Assembly: GCA_026724425.1 (NCBI GenBank)
Contig: JAIUCV010000003.1
Location: 64,533,088 to 64,597,087, forward strand
From: Erythrophleum ivorense
Taxonomy: Eukaryota; Streptophyta; Magnoliopsida; Fabales; Fabaceae
DNA: 64,000 bases
Reading direction: 5' to 3'
A model generated the notes under the pieces. The model saw nothing but the letters and a program-made list of their open reading frames with translations, had not been told where the DNA came from and made no database searches. A program made the position numbers and the translations under genes. This document shows positions 1 to 10,699 of the stretch, piece after piece (the first letter of the stretch is position 1; each line of letters starts with the position of its first letter).

Positions 1-675
1 AAAAAATAAAGGAGAGACACCATTATAGATTAAATTGGAAAGGAAAAGAGTTTGAGATTACGATTTCTTTTTACATTTCATATGAATTAATTATCTCTCT
101 TCACCTTACTCTTAATGTCATTACTAGCTTAGGACTCTAATTCACCTAAAAGCATTTTCCGAATCACTTATAGACATTTTCTTAGCTAATTTATAATTTC
201 TTATGTAGTTGACTGTAAGACTTAATCAAGAATAAGTTTTAGCGTGGCTATATGAGACTAGTAGGTATATTCCTATCCTACAAGAGGATCAATTTACTTA
301 ACATTGCAAGCTTCATAAACTTGCACTATCCAATTTATGGTTAGTCCTAAAATCTCTTCCCCAAACTTATTTAGGTTACCAAAATTGTTTAATGGTTTCC
401 ACACACTTAGAAGAATGAAAAATGAAGATTAAATAAACAAATCATGCCATAAATTACAAATAAAAAGAGTTATTACAAGGTACTACATGCTAGGTTTATC
501 ATAATCTCAAACCAACAAGCTCAACCCATAAATACAAGCATGAATAACATTAAAAATAGAGCATATACTAAATGGGTAAAGATATGTAAGGAAAAGCAAG
601 GAAAGAAGAGAAAAACAAAATTAATTGGAAAATCTCTTCCAAAACCAAGCTTCTCCCATGATTTGAAACTCTCCC
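1..675. other. AT-rich non-coding sequence
   Basis: I see no coding signal, RNA gene or clear repeat here. The stretch is AT-rich with stops in all frames and ends at the target duplication of the MITE that follows. Confidence 0.5.
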
Positions 676-678
676 TAA

Positions 679-1215
679 GGGCTCGGTTGGTATGAGGGGT
701 TAGATTTTGATGGAATAGGAATGGAAATGGAAAGGAATTTTGTACCCCATAGTTATGTTTGGTATAATGGAAAAAGAAATAGGAATGTTTTTACTTTTTT
801 TATATTTAGTTAGATAAAAATGACATAAAAATAAAATGAGAAGAGAATTAAAAAATTAAAATATTTTTTATAATTATAAAATATAATAAAATATTTTATT
901 TTTAATTATCAATAATAATAAAAAATAATAAAATAATATGTTAATTTAAAAATTTATTTTTAATTTACTTTTAATAGAAAAAAAATTATTTGAAGAAGAA
1001 TAAAATAATTTTAACTTTTTTTCTCCTACTCAGTAAAGCTCTCCCTTACTCAGTAAAGTTCTTTCCCACTGCAAAATAATGGAATGGACTCTCTCATGTT
1101 AGTGGGAATGTTGTCTCCCAGAAAAGAGGTCTCCTGCCTACCAAACAAGCTTTTCCCTCAATCCCACTCTCTTTCCCTCTCCATTACTCAACTCTCCCGC
1201 GAACCAAATGGGACC
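679..1215. mobile_element. PIF/Harbinger-like MITE (537 bp)
   Basis: The element is bracketed by the trinucleotide TAA at 676-678 and 1216-1218, the target duplication typical of PIF/Harbinger (Tourist) elements. The left end reads GGGCTCGGTTGGTATG and the right end, reverse-complemented, GGTCCCATTTGGTTCG, an imperfect terminal inverted repeat of the GG..C..TTTGGT type common in plant MITEs. The interior is A/T-rich and holds no transposase frame. A short direct repeat around CTCAGTAAAG lies near 1030-1060. It would depend on a transposase encoded elsewhere. The superfamily call rests on the TAA duplication plus the end sequence. Confidence 0.65.
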
Positions 1216-1218
1216 TAA

Positions 1219-2636
1219 GCTCTCTTTTACTCCCAAAATGTCTAGAATGGTGGCCTCCTAGATGCAATGGCAAGACCTTCCTTAAAACCGTCAGAAAAAT
1301 GCAACAAAAAATATTTTTTTTCACAATTTTTGTGGTAAGCACTGCTGGGCTACTAAATTTTTTTCTACAATGGATATGAGCACTGTGGCTTTGAAATTGG
1401 TGTTGTAGCTTTGTTTGTTCTATGCAAAATTTTGTTTTAGCATTATAAGGCTTAAATCTACCACCACAACGCTAGATTTTTTTATAGTAACACTTTTAAG
1501 CACCATCTTTTTCTTTTTTCTTTTTAGCATCCTAACTCTTAGCTCTTATGGTTTTAGCTCCAATATAACTTTTGCTTGTAATCCTTGTACTTTCCACCAA
1601 CAAAAGTGGTCAAAGCATGGTCAATTCTTATTTAGAACAAAATTAGGCCAAAACATGTCATTTATAGTGTCAAAATTTAAATATAGAGCTGATTATAATA
1701 CCAAGCACATTTTGCCCAAAGTTAGTTATTTTATTTATGAATTAATAAACTAAAGACCTATTTTCTAGTGAAAAGTATGCAAAATGACAAGAATAAACTG
1801 GAGTTAACAATTTGATTTCATGAAAAAATTAGTACTTGAATTAGTGATAATGAGCATGTTGATGTTTTGATTTGGTGTTTAGATCCTTAAGGCTTTTTCA
1901 TTAGTTTTGATAAGCAACTTTCGGAATTTGGCATATATCCTTGAGGCTTCTTCATTATCCTTATGTACAAAGAGGACACCATAACTGATAGAATTTCATT
2001 TATGAGTATTTATTAATTGAGTTCTTTTTGCTGATCCATTCTTTTCTATGGGGATTCTATCAACAATGTGAGTGAGTGGACATAGATTCTGAGTTTCTGA
2101 ATAATGATGGACATGGTAGAATGTATTATTGTTGTGCTTGAAGAAAAGACTTGCAAGTTATGCATGTATTTTAATTTCATGTTAATGCTCAATTGTGCAC
2201 TTTCCCTTTTACATTGTTAGTGAGCATTATCTTTTAGTTGTTGGAGATTTATTAGTCAGATATTCCTTCGATAACGCCATATTTGCACTATTTATTCACA
2301 TTTATAGCGGTCAAAACCGTTGCTGCATATATATCTTTTGTAACAGTTTAGAGATGTGTGAGATTGAATTTTTTTTTTTGGGGTCTTTGATTAGGAATTT
2401 CTATTTCTAATAAAAAACGGATCAGAGACAGAATTTTTGTCTCTAATTTGAAGATGAATTTTTTTAATTTTTAAATTTAGAGAGGCCACTTTTAGAGAAC
2501 TTTTTTTTGTCTCCAACATTTTAGAGGCTCAATGTTATGAAATTACAGATGGAATTTTCTGTGATGTCAATAGCATCAACTACAACCTCAATCATCATAA
2601 CACCCGTGTAAATAGTGCATTATCTTCTTTGTCCCA
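1219..2636. other. Non-coding, includes a dispersed repeat fragment
   Basis: No convincing gene. The open frames here are short and rich in F, L and I, as expected from AT-rich DNA. About 1925-2060 resembles 6866-6955 (shared blocks ATCCTT.GG.GCTTCTTCAT and TTGATCCATTCTTT), so it is a dispersed repeat fragment. Around 2415-2460 the motif AGAGACAGAATTTTTGTCTCTAA looks like the subterminal units of CACTA elements, compare 16930-17768, but no CACTA terminus was found next to it. Confidence 0.4.
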
Positions 2637-3049
2637 TCAGACTTTGGATTCGAGGATGAGGCTGAAGCTCCTCTTTGTTGTGGGAATAGCAACACATACT
2701 ACCATCGTGTCACTGGAAATAAGTACGGAATCGATTGCAGGAAGGATCTGAGTTCGCTGACTCCGAGTGCACTGCAATTTCTGAAGGGAGTTCAGAAATA
2801 GCTTGGTTTTCCTGTGAGGAAGTAGGGAAAGATGAAATAGCTTGGGAAGTTTTAGAGAAATTGTTGTTGCCAAGTAAATTGTTCGTGCCACAACCATGTT
2901 TCAAATATAACTGTAAAGGACAGCTAACCATAATCTTTTATATTATAAACTCTGTCCAAATTGCACTGTAGATAAGCCATCTACAGTGCAGCTCATTGTA
3001 GATGAGTGGCCAGGTTATGTCAGAAGCTTCTCATTTCACTAAAACTATT
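2637..3049. other. Unresolved stretch before the copia fragment
   Basis: The sequence is less AT-rich than its surroundings and open for 60-90 codons on both strands, but no frame resembles a family I recognise. It may be the leader of the copia fragment that starts near 3050 or a relic of another gene. Confidence 0.25.
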
Positions 3050-3922
3050 GAAGTTGGGAAATACAGTGAGGAGTTCTTGAATTGAAAACAAGAAGACTTA
3101 TTGCTCTCATGGCTTGTCCGATGTAATGTTGACAAGAATGCTCGGATGTGATTGTTCACATGAATAATATCAAGTCTAGGACAGGCTCAAAATATTCTTT
3201 GTTTCACGCACTTAGAGCAAAGGTGAAGCAGTTTCAAGCTCAACTTTGAAGCATGCAAAAAAAAGAAAAAAAAGAAAAAAAAAAAAGCAAAACAAAAACA
3301 AAACAAATACAAAAAACAAAACAATAACAATAACAAAAACTAAACAAAATTAATGACCATCTGCTAGAGTTCAAGAAGCTACAATTGGTACCTTAATTTT
3401 TGTTGATTATTCAGCGTCTATTTCAATCTGTTCTAAATCTTTGCTTTCTCTTAATTACTTCATGTGCTTTCTTTAAGAAAGAACCTTGTTAGTGTATCTA
3501 AGTTTCCAAATTCTATCCTGATTAGTGCTCGTCAAATCTCAGGAAACTAGTAAGGTTTTCTCCAAGGCACTACTCAAAGTGGATTGTCCTTGTGTAATGT
3601 TCAATGTTTGAAATAAAATTCCCGAGATTTGCCCAGTTTGCTGTCTTGGAAAGTCTCATCAATTACCTTTCCTTCTTCTATAACCAAATAAATTCACCAA
3701 ACCTTTGAAACTACTTTGTTCAGGTATATGGGGTCCCTCTCTCTTACCATCATCCAATGGGTATAAATGCTATATCCATTTCATAGATGCCTACACCAAA
3801 TACACTTGGATATATTTTCTCAAAAACAAATTTGAAGCACTACAAACATTTATTCCCTTATTCAACTTTCAAGCAATAAAACACGTCTATGTAACAAATA
3901 ATTTTCTCTCATCCCGCTGGTG
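3050..3922 (+). pseudogene. Decayed Ty1/copia gag-integrase fragment
   Basis: Translating all three forward frames gives copia pieces in the right order. A gag-like stretch lies near 3100-3250. A pre-integrase stretch lies near 3400-3600. A CPVCCLGKSHQLPFPSS motif at about 3635-3690 carries the second half of the HHCC zinc site. The start of the integrase core follows at 3705-3900, including GIWGPSLLPSSNGYK and YIHFIDAYTKYTWIYFL. In relatives the first core motif is HSDIWGP; here it reads SGIWGP, so the first catalytic Asp is lost. Protease, reverse transcriptase and RNase H are absent and frames shift several times. No LTR was found, so this is an old truncated remnant. An A-rich run lies at 3255-3350. 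Confidence 0.75.
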
Positions 3923-3944
3923 ATCAATCAACAAAGTTTAGATT

Positions 3945-4140
3945 TTAATTTTGAGTGTTCAACTTTATAACTATATTTTATAATATTATTAGGTTTTAGT
4001 TTACCTTTAAAATGTAGTACATTTGTTATGAAAATGTTTTAGTTGACCTTAAACAACGACCTAAAATTTCACCTATAAATTCAATGAAACCTCGTCCATG
4101 ACATCATTAAATTGTTTTAGGCTAAATCTTTTATTTAGAT
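3945..4140 (+). repeat. Direct repeat, first copy (partner near 7428)
   Basis: Starts with TTTTGAGTGTTCAACT and contains TAGTTGACCTT, TTTCACCT.TAAATT and CTCGTCC.TGAC. The same blocks recur in order at about 7428-7640. The two copies flank copy A of the small spliced gene, so they look like the left edges of two successive duplication units, the second truncated. Confidence 0.5.
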
Positions 4141-4628
4141 ACATATAAGATTTCGGGTTGAATTCCGTGTTCATGAAAATAGATTAAGACAAAGGTTTGA
4201 AAGGAGATACTAGGTAGTTCTACACAGAATTAAGTTCATACTTTTTTTCACTATTAAAATATTCATCTTTAATTTTTTTCTTTGAATTTTGTAATTCTTG
4301 ACGATAAAAGAAGTTCAACCTGTTGAGATATTGAACCTTAGCTCCATAGAATTACCTAATGACAAGTACTCTCAATTATGAAACCGACGTTGGATAAAAG
4401 AAGAAGAAAAGTTTACGTTGTATTAGAATCGTTGCGTGTGGTAGACATGGATATGATCCTATTGGAAGTGTTAGCATGTTTCACTTGAATTTCCTCTAAC
4501 GTTTAGAAGACGCGTAAAGCAGTGTATGTACTTTCTTGTGCCCCAATCAAACGCCTTTTTTAACAAGTGAATTTCTGACCTTCAAAATGTTTCGAAATTG
4601 ATATAGATCAACCTTCTCTGTAAATTTC

Positions 4629-5115
4629 TATAGCAATCAATTGGTTCCTTTCCTTCCTATTAACCTCTATAAATACCTTTGATTTGTCAAGGTTCAAGGC
4701 AGTCATTCCTATCAAATCAAGCAATTTTTCTTATAACCAATACTTGAAGGAAATCCGTATGAGTTCCCTTTTGAAGCAGCACATTAATGAGTTCTCAAAG
4801 CATAAAGATTCAGAAGGTTCTTTGCCCTACAACTAGGCCACTTCTTAGACTCAGGGCACTACCTCTAGAACCTAATTGCGGGAATATTAGAGCTAGTGCC
4901 TTGAGTCTGAGGAGGTGGCCTAGTTGTAGGGCAAAGAATTTTCTGAATGTTATGCTTTGAGAACTCATTGTGCTGCTTCAAAAAGGGATCGATGGATTTT
5001 TAACTACCGGTTATAGAGAAAAATCGCTTAATTTGATCAGGAATGGCTGCCTTGAACCTTCGTGAATCGAAGGTATTTATAGAGGCTAATCGGAAGGAAC
5101 CAAGTGATTGTTATA
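4629..5115. repeat. Large inverted duplication (two ~230-240 bp arms)
   Basis: The left arm (about 4629-4869) and right arm (about 4886-5115) are near reverse complements around a spacer of about 16 bp. Shared blocks, read inward from each end, include CTCTATAAATACCTT, GGTTCAAGGCAG, TTTTTGAAGCAGCACA, ATGAGTTCTCAAAGCATAA and TTCTTTGCCCTACAACTAGG. Each arm carries a TATA-like box and the first exon of the small gene described for copies A, B and C, pointing toward the centre. Mismatches and small indels are scattered along the arms, so the duplication is not fresh. A transcript across both arms would fold into a long imperfect hairpin. Confidence 0.85.
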
Positions 5116-5198
5116 GCCCCGGCGGTTGTAGGGAACAACCGTTAAACTCTTTAACCACCGCTAAAACAAAAAGGTTGTTAAGACTTTATTATTTCCCC

Positions 5199-5314
5199 TG
5201 AGCATAAGTTCTTGGGAGAACCACACCCCAAAAGCTAGCTATTAGAGTGGGAGAACCCAAGTCCTTATAAGGCTTACTTTTTAAGGAAAATTCTCTGATG
5301 TAGGACTCATGACA
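5199..5314 (-). repeat. TRIM 3' LTR (left)
   Basis: 116 bp terminal repeat, same length as the partner at 5391-5506. Differences are mostly C/T and A/G. Confidence 0.8.
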
Positions 5315-5390
5315 TTGCCACACCCTTTAGAAGGGGCGTCCCAACGGTTGCACTCTACGACACTACTCTCAATGAAAGCACCATTTGTTA

Positions 5391-5506
5391 TGAGTATAAG
5401 TTCTTGGGAGAACTACACCCCAAAAGCTAGCTATTAGAGTGGGAGAATCCAAGTCCTTATAAGGCTTCCTTTTCAAGGAAACCTCCCCGATGTGGGACTC
5501 ATAACA
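5391..5506 (-). repeat. TRIM 5' LTR (right)
   Basis: 116 bp terminal repeat that carries the complete TGTTATGAG.. start on the minus strand and abuts the TCCCC target duplication. Confidence 0.8.
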
Positions 5507-5990
5507 TCCCCCTTAATAAATAGTGAATTATGAGGAATTTAAAGGCAAACCAATCGCCGCGGTTGCTTGTATTATGTAAGTATTGTTCTTTTTTCTCTTT
5601 TCTTTTTGTTTTTGGTATTTTCGCTCATTCAATTTAATTTTCAATTTCATACAGATTGTTTGAAACTCCCATGATATTAGAGTGAGGTGGCTTATAAAGG
5701 AAGAATGGAAGCGAAAAGTTGCATATATAGGGCAATATATATATATATATATATATTGTTTGCGTGTGTGTGTGTTCTTATTAGCTAGTTCACCCGAAAT
5801 TTGTTCATTCAATTTCTTTGTTTGGTTTTTCTTCAAAGTTTGATTTGTTGCCCGTGTTTGGTTCCAAATAAGAAATTTATATTCATTTGAAAGGAGCTGC
5901 TTTGTAGATCCATGTCCCTGTACTCTGTTGTTTCCTTTATGTAATCAGTGCAATAAGATAAAGTTTGGTGTGGAATTAATTTCACTTTAA

Positions 5991-7427
5991 AGTACTGCTT
6001 GTCTTCAATGTTCCCAAAAAAAAAACAGAAAAACCAAAAAAAAAAAAAAAGAAACACAGAGAAAAACTCGACGTAATTCCCTTGTCTTTATAATATGTAT
6101 GCCATGAAAGCCACCGTTTTAGGCCATTTAATAACGTCAAGAAGATATAACACAATCATCCAGAAATGAATTTAACTATATATCCAAAGGTTAAAATAAT
6201 GGACGTCATAAAGGGGAGAGCTTCTTCCCCTCGAAGAAACTATTTCCCAAGCATTGCTTTGATTATTGGGAAAGAATTACTAGCTGAAATTCACTGGTAA
6301 TGTCTCTGCTGAAATCCATTGCTTATTAAATTACATGTGAACCATTGGAGATAAGCAGGGACTAGACTGTTGGGATTGTGTATAAAGAGTTAAGTTTTAT
6401 TATAGAAAAAGCAAATTTTGTGGTTCATTGATATTGATCATATTGTCAAAGTCATCATTTGTAATTGTAAAAGCTGTATCAATGAATTAAAAAATAAGAT
6501 GTAAAACGCTTATTAACTTGATTGTAATGTAAACAATCAAGTCATTCACAAGTTCTCTTTTTTTCTTTTTTCTTTGTCACATTTACATTTCCAGTTTATT
6601 TGGAATTAACACGAAAGCAGAATTAGAATTAAAGTATAATTTGACGTTAAATTGAAATATAAATGACATGATATTGACACATGAACTGATGGGAAAAGAA
6701 ATCATGTCTAGATATTTTAACGTGGGTACACTTTATCTTCTAACCACTAAGCATAGAATAAGGTGGGGACAGAAACAAAATATGCGCGCGCGCGTGTGTG
6801 ATAATAGCATCCAATATGATACAATTTTATGATAGAACAAAAGATGACTGCCATATCTAACTTTGGCAGATCCTTGGGGCTTCTTCATCTAATTTGTATT
6901 TATTAATTGTATTCTTTTTGTTGATCCATTCTTTTATATGGGGATTCCACCAACAAGGGGAGAGCTTTTTCCGCTCGGAGAACTAAATTATAAATAAATA
7001 AAAGTATAAGCGGTTTGATATTATAACTGAAATATTATTTTATGCTTTTAATATTATTCTATCCATTTTTAATTATATGGTGGATCAAATGAAAGCTAAG
7101 ATCTATCTGGACCATGGTTGAACCTCAATAGCATTTATATGAATATTAAATTAATTCTTCCATGCGTAGAAGGCATATCCAAGAAAAGTAATTATTGGTT
7201 GAATAGTTCAAACATTCAAAAAATACACATATATAGTATGTCATTTATTGGAGATTTCATCTTAGTAAATATTAATACTTGATTAACTACCAAAAGTAAA
7301 CCATAATTTTACCTAATTGCTTCTCATAGTATATAAAGCGCACTTTTTTTTTAATTTTTATTTCCAATTTTCAAACGATAAAAACATTAATTAATTATCT
7401 CTCTGAGGTAACAAATGATATGTTTTA
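5991..7427. other. Copy A downstream sequence, no gene
   Basis: Non-coding. Parts of 7090-7330 (TTTATATGAATATTA, TTGAATAGTTCAAAC, TATGTCATTTATTGGAGATTT) match B near 20340-20530 and C near 54960-55150, so copy A of the duplicated segment extends to here. GGGGAGAGCTT.TTCC occurs at about 6213 and again at 6958. A (CG)n/(TG)n run lies at 6784-6800. Confidence 0.5.
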
Positions 7428-7640
7428 CATTTTGAGTGTTTAACTATATAACTATATAACTATATATATTTATAATAATAAGTTTTAGTTGACCCTACCA
7501 TAAAATAAAACATGTTTTTTTTTTTTCACAAGTAAACTGTAAGTTGACTTTAATAGGCAACCTTAATTTCACCTGCAAATTTTGTTAGACTTCGTCCGTG
7601 ACTTTATTCAATTTTACTTAAGACTTTGAATTTAGAAAAC
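7428..7640 (+). repeat. Direct repeat, second copy (partner near 3945)
   Basis: Repeats the 3945-4140 blocks in the same order and is followed near 7685-7760 by CGTGTACGGTAGACATAGG, similar to 4435-4460. It therefore looks like the start of a second, truncated unit of copy A. Confidence 0.45.
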
Positions 7641-8154
7641 TTAGAGAGCAAGAGACGAGAAGAAGGGCTTATGGAATCCACACGGTCTATAACAGTAGTG
7701 GCGTGTACGGTAGACATAGGTTCAAGGAAGCTGTTCAGCGGTAGCATTGGCACATAATACTTGATTAAGACTTTTCTTTTTTATTTTGTATATATTTATA
7801 TATAGTTCAAAATAACCGAAGCATAGAATTAAAAAAAAAACTAACCATTGCATATTTGAAATTATATTTTCATAAGTTAATAATATGAAAAATTATAACT
7901 ATATTGGTTAATTAAAGCTAAAGGGGACCACCGTAGAGATGCATATATATATATATATATGTATATATATCTATTTATTATCAATTAAAATAATGTTATA
8001 AAAATTTTATATCTAAAACAAAAAGGAAATTCTAACTCTAGTATTTTTAGAAAAGTACTAGTAAGTCTGTTATACTTTGTTACTCAGGAGGAAAATGCAT
8101 ATTTAAAAAATATATATATATATATATATATATATTTATTTATTTTGAGATATA

Positions 8155-8600
8155 GAAATATTTGGCCAAACTTTTGCCAAAAAGACAAAAGGCTGCTTCT
8201 AAGTGGTGCTAGAGAAGCATTTTTTTTAATTGTGAGAAAAAAGAAAAATTTTGGAACTTCTCCTAGAAAGCAGTAGTAGAAGCAGATTTTTTTTTTTGAA
8301 GACAAATGATCCCCATTCAAAATCTTTATTTATCCTAATTACTCTCAATTACTTCAACCAAATCTCGATTACAAAGTTAAACCTACACAATGCCCATTTT
8401 TATAAGTTGACAGTTAAAAGAACTTTTATTATTTTTTTTAAAGATTTACCTAACACAAATTGCTTTTCAAAAATATTGATAAAAGTGATTATCAAAGGAT
8501 TTAGTTAAACACAAATTGTTTCTCTCTTGCAACACTTCTTCTGAAACTCCATTTAAAAAGAAACCATTTCAAAATAAGTAAAAATCTGGAACAATCCCGA
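8155..8600 (-). mobile_element. MITE-like element, minus orientation
   Basis: The reverse complement shares ordered blocks with the copy at 9232-9585: TAAATGGAGTTTCAGAA, GTGTT.CAAGAGA and TTTTATCAATATT. The ends (GGCCAAACTTTTGCCAAA at 8163 on the left) resemble the ..TTTGGC..AAAA ends of non-autonomous DNA transposons. No transposase is present. Exact ends and target duplication could not be fixed. A (TA)n run at 8108-8137 lies just outside. Confidence 0.45.
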
Positions 8601-9231
8601 ATGTTAAATTATTTATCCCCTAGAAGATGAAGAATGTTCAAACGGTTCTCCTTTTTATTTTAAATTATTCATCCCCTAAAATGTTATATACACACATATA
8701 TATAGACCATAAATAATTATTGATTTCTTTATATTGATTTGATTGAATAAATTAATTAATTTGTGATCTGACGATCTTTATGGCTCATTGCTCAAGCTGG
8801 TTTTTAAGACATTGTCTAGAACTATATATTAACATCTATGTAATTAATCTCATATTCATCCATAAAATTAAAGTGTTCCATTTTCACTTTAGAGGGTAGG
8901 CTTTGACATTTGCCAATGCCAAATTTCACCTCAGTGGTGCATCTTATATATTTAATGTGGCATTTGTTGGAAATAAATGAGGCAAAATAATGAAGTGGTA
9001 AGAACATAGAAGCTAATGCGGTTCGGCTTTTAGCCTATCTTTATAAGGGACAAAGACAGCAAACAAATTTTCACTAATAAAAACGAATAGAGAATACAAA
9101 AGTACCGTTAATAAAAAAAAAAAAGAGAATATAAAAGTACCCACGCTCCAAATACACCTAAAAATATCTCACAATATATATATTTTTTCAACCAACGTAT
9201 TCCTCTACACTCACATGTTGATTAAACAAAT

Positions 9232-9585
9232 TAATACCCCATTTGGTATTGTTGTGAACTTTTGCTTATTTTAAAATCACATTTTTTAAATGGAGTTTCA
9301 GAAAAAAAGTGTTATAAGAGAAAATATTTTGTATTTTGGATAAATTAATTGATAAGCATTTTTATCAATATTATTGTGCTTTAAATCTGTAAAAAAAAAT
9401 GTTTTCTATTGTCAAATTATTGAAAATGACATGTATTTAAAAAGATAAATAAAAAAAAGTTAAAAATAATTATAGTAATTAATAATTTAAAAGTTGGGCT
9501 GGACAAACATCTTATTTAATGAAAATAAATTTTTAAAAAATAAATAAATGAGTTTTTCTCCAAGTTTGTCCAAACAAGTTTTAAC
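9232..9585 (+). mobile_element. MITE-like element, plus orientation
   Basis: Begins ACCCCATTTGGTATTGTTG, a typical MITE-style end, and shares its first half with the reverse complement of 8155-8600. The far end has GTTTGTCCAAACAAG. No open frame of interest. The two copies lie in opposite orientation about 650 bp apart. Confidence 0.45.
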
Positions 9586-10243
9586 TATTAAACAATGAAT
9601 TATACATTTTTATTGCCAATTGTATAGCTCACAAGTCATAAACAGTGCTATTTCATGTTTTCAGTTATGTGTTATTTTTTTTCTCCTAAAATGTTTTTTT
9701 TTAATTTAAAAAAATTTACACAGATCTCCGTGCATCCAGACTAGATCCATTTAAATGAAATAAGAATAAGCTAGGAGGACGAGGGGAACTCCCCATCATA
9801 GAAAGAGATCTCCTTACTCATGCAAGCATTGAACTGTTTTGAGTCTTTGCGTGTCCCTCAGTAGCTAAGGCGTTTACATTGTGAAACATATAATGCCTGC
9901 TAAATTTAACAATCTAAATGACTAAGACTTAAAATAATAACAATTTAATTAAAAAATCATTTAAAGTAATAAATTTTAAATTTTAAAATAATTAAAATCT
10001 CACTAGACATAATATAAAAATTTAAAAGGGTAAAACAAGAATAAAATTCACTATAACTTGATTGGCTATAATCTCACATTTCTCAAACTCCAAGTGAGTC
10101 CGCTTTTGCTAGTTTTTATTTTTCTTCCTTTTCCTTTCGAACTTTCACTGCAGGTAGATAACTAGGGACCAAAATTGCAAAATTCCAAATTTTGTTCTTC
10201 AACCTTGTGTCTTCCCAAAATTTCTTCATAGTCCCTTAGATTT
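9586..10243. other. Non-coding, no recognised feature
   Basis: AT-rich with a short less AT-rich island at about 9720-9880. I see no gene, inverted repeat or LTR signal. Confidence 0.4.
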
Positions 10244-10462
10244 TTATCTTGTAAATACACCTGTCCTTCTCCAAGTCGTTGATCGTAACTCATCCTTCCA
10301 TCCTAAGTGTTCTGCTACGTTTTCTTCCTGCTTCAAAGAATCACTTAAAGCTTCCTCTGTACTCGTGTCCATTTGCGTCTTCATCCGTGCCTTCTCCCTG
10401 CATCGTTTAGTGCTGCTTCTTCGTGGGTGGACAGATACCGTGAGCTTCATCTCTCTTCTTCC
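10244..10462 (-). other. Possible gene remnant, left half of the Copia-1 target
   Basis: This flank has a higher GC content than its neighbours and an open minus-strand frame of 68 codons rich in K, R and E. The other side of Copia-1 (15368-15660) is also less AT-rich. Read on the minus strand with Copia-1 removed, an ATG near 15454 opens a frame that reaches CCAAAG followed by GTGAGG, a good 5' splice-site consensus, at about 15374-15384. Copia-1 then begins a few bases downstream. I could not assign a family. Confidence 0.3.
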
Positions 10463-10666
10463 TAAAAGGTTTCAGAATAGAAGAAGGAGAAAGAAAGTAA
10501 CAGAATACTAAGGAATGAGAACAGGAGACTAAGAGAATGTGAGAATGATTTAATAGCTTAATATTGATAGATTAGAGGGTACATTATACAGAGGTACATA
10601 AACAGCCTAACTATTTGAACAGCTTCAGTTTCTAGACTTAACTACTCTTAACAACATTACCAAACA
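10463..10666 (-). repeat. Copia-1 3' LTR
   Basis: About 204 bp, sharing long blocks with 15157-15367, for example GTAACAGAATACTAA, GAGAATGTGAGAATGATT and GATAGATTAGAGGGTACATTA. On the minus strand it starts TGTTTGG. Confidence 0.9.
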
Positions 10667-10680
10667 CCTTTCCTCAAACC
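10667..10680 (-). other. Copia-1 polypurine tract
   Basis: On the minus strand the bases before the 3' LTR read TTTGAGGAAAGG, the purine-rich primer site for plus-strand DNA synthesis. Confidence 0.7.
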
Positions 10681-10699
10681 AGGTTCTCTCTAATTACAT

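Larger units (their letters stand above)
5199..5506 (-). mobile_element. TRIM-like mini LTR retrotransposon (308 bp)
   Basis: Two 116 bp direct repeats (5199-5314 and 5391-5506; 11 mismatches counted by eye) flank a 76 bp interior. The target duplication TCCCC is exact at 5194-5198 and 5507-5511. Read on the minus strand, each repeat starts TGTTATGAGTCC or similar and ends ..CTCA, fitting the TG..CA rule. Just inside the minus-strand 5' LTR lies TGGTGCTTTCATTGAG, a candidate primer-binding site starting with TGG. There is no coding capacity. These are the hallmarks of a terminal-repeat retrotransposon in miniature, which needs proteins from another element. The insertion sits in the presumed intron of copy A. 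Confidence 0.8.
4668..5990 (+). pseudogene. Small spliced gene family, copy A (broken)
   Basis: I do not recognise the family. A TATA-like CTATAAATA at 4667-4675 precedes an ATG at 4787 followed by SSQSIKIQKVLCPTTRP, closely matching the first exon of copies B (19065) and C (50535). The frame then runs into the inverted duplication. A candidate second exon begins after ACAG at 5655 and shares GGAAGAATGGAAGCG and GTTGCATATATAGG with the other copies, but it carries a stop and frameshifts. The tail at about 5915-5985 (AATAAGATAAAGTTTGGTGTGG) matches the 3' tails of B and C. The intron region holds the TRIM at 5199-5506. The copy is almost certainly not translatable as a full product, though it may still be transcribed. 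Confidence 0.5.

Noticed and set aside
1415..1753. 112-codon open frame
   Set aside because: Rich in F, L, I and S as expected from AT-rich DNA, with no motif, no splice context and no paralogue.
8084..8508. Overlapping open frames on both strands near 8.1-8.5 kb
   Set aside because: They lie inside a MITE-like repeat and a (TA)n run, and the second copy at 9232-9585 does not keep any of them open.
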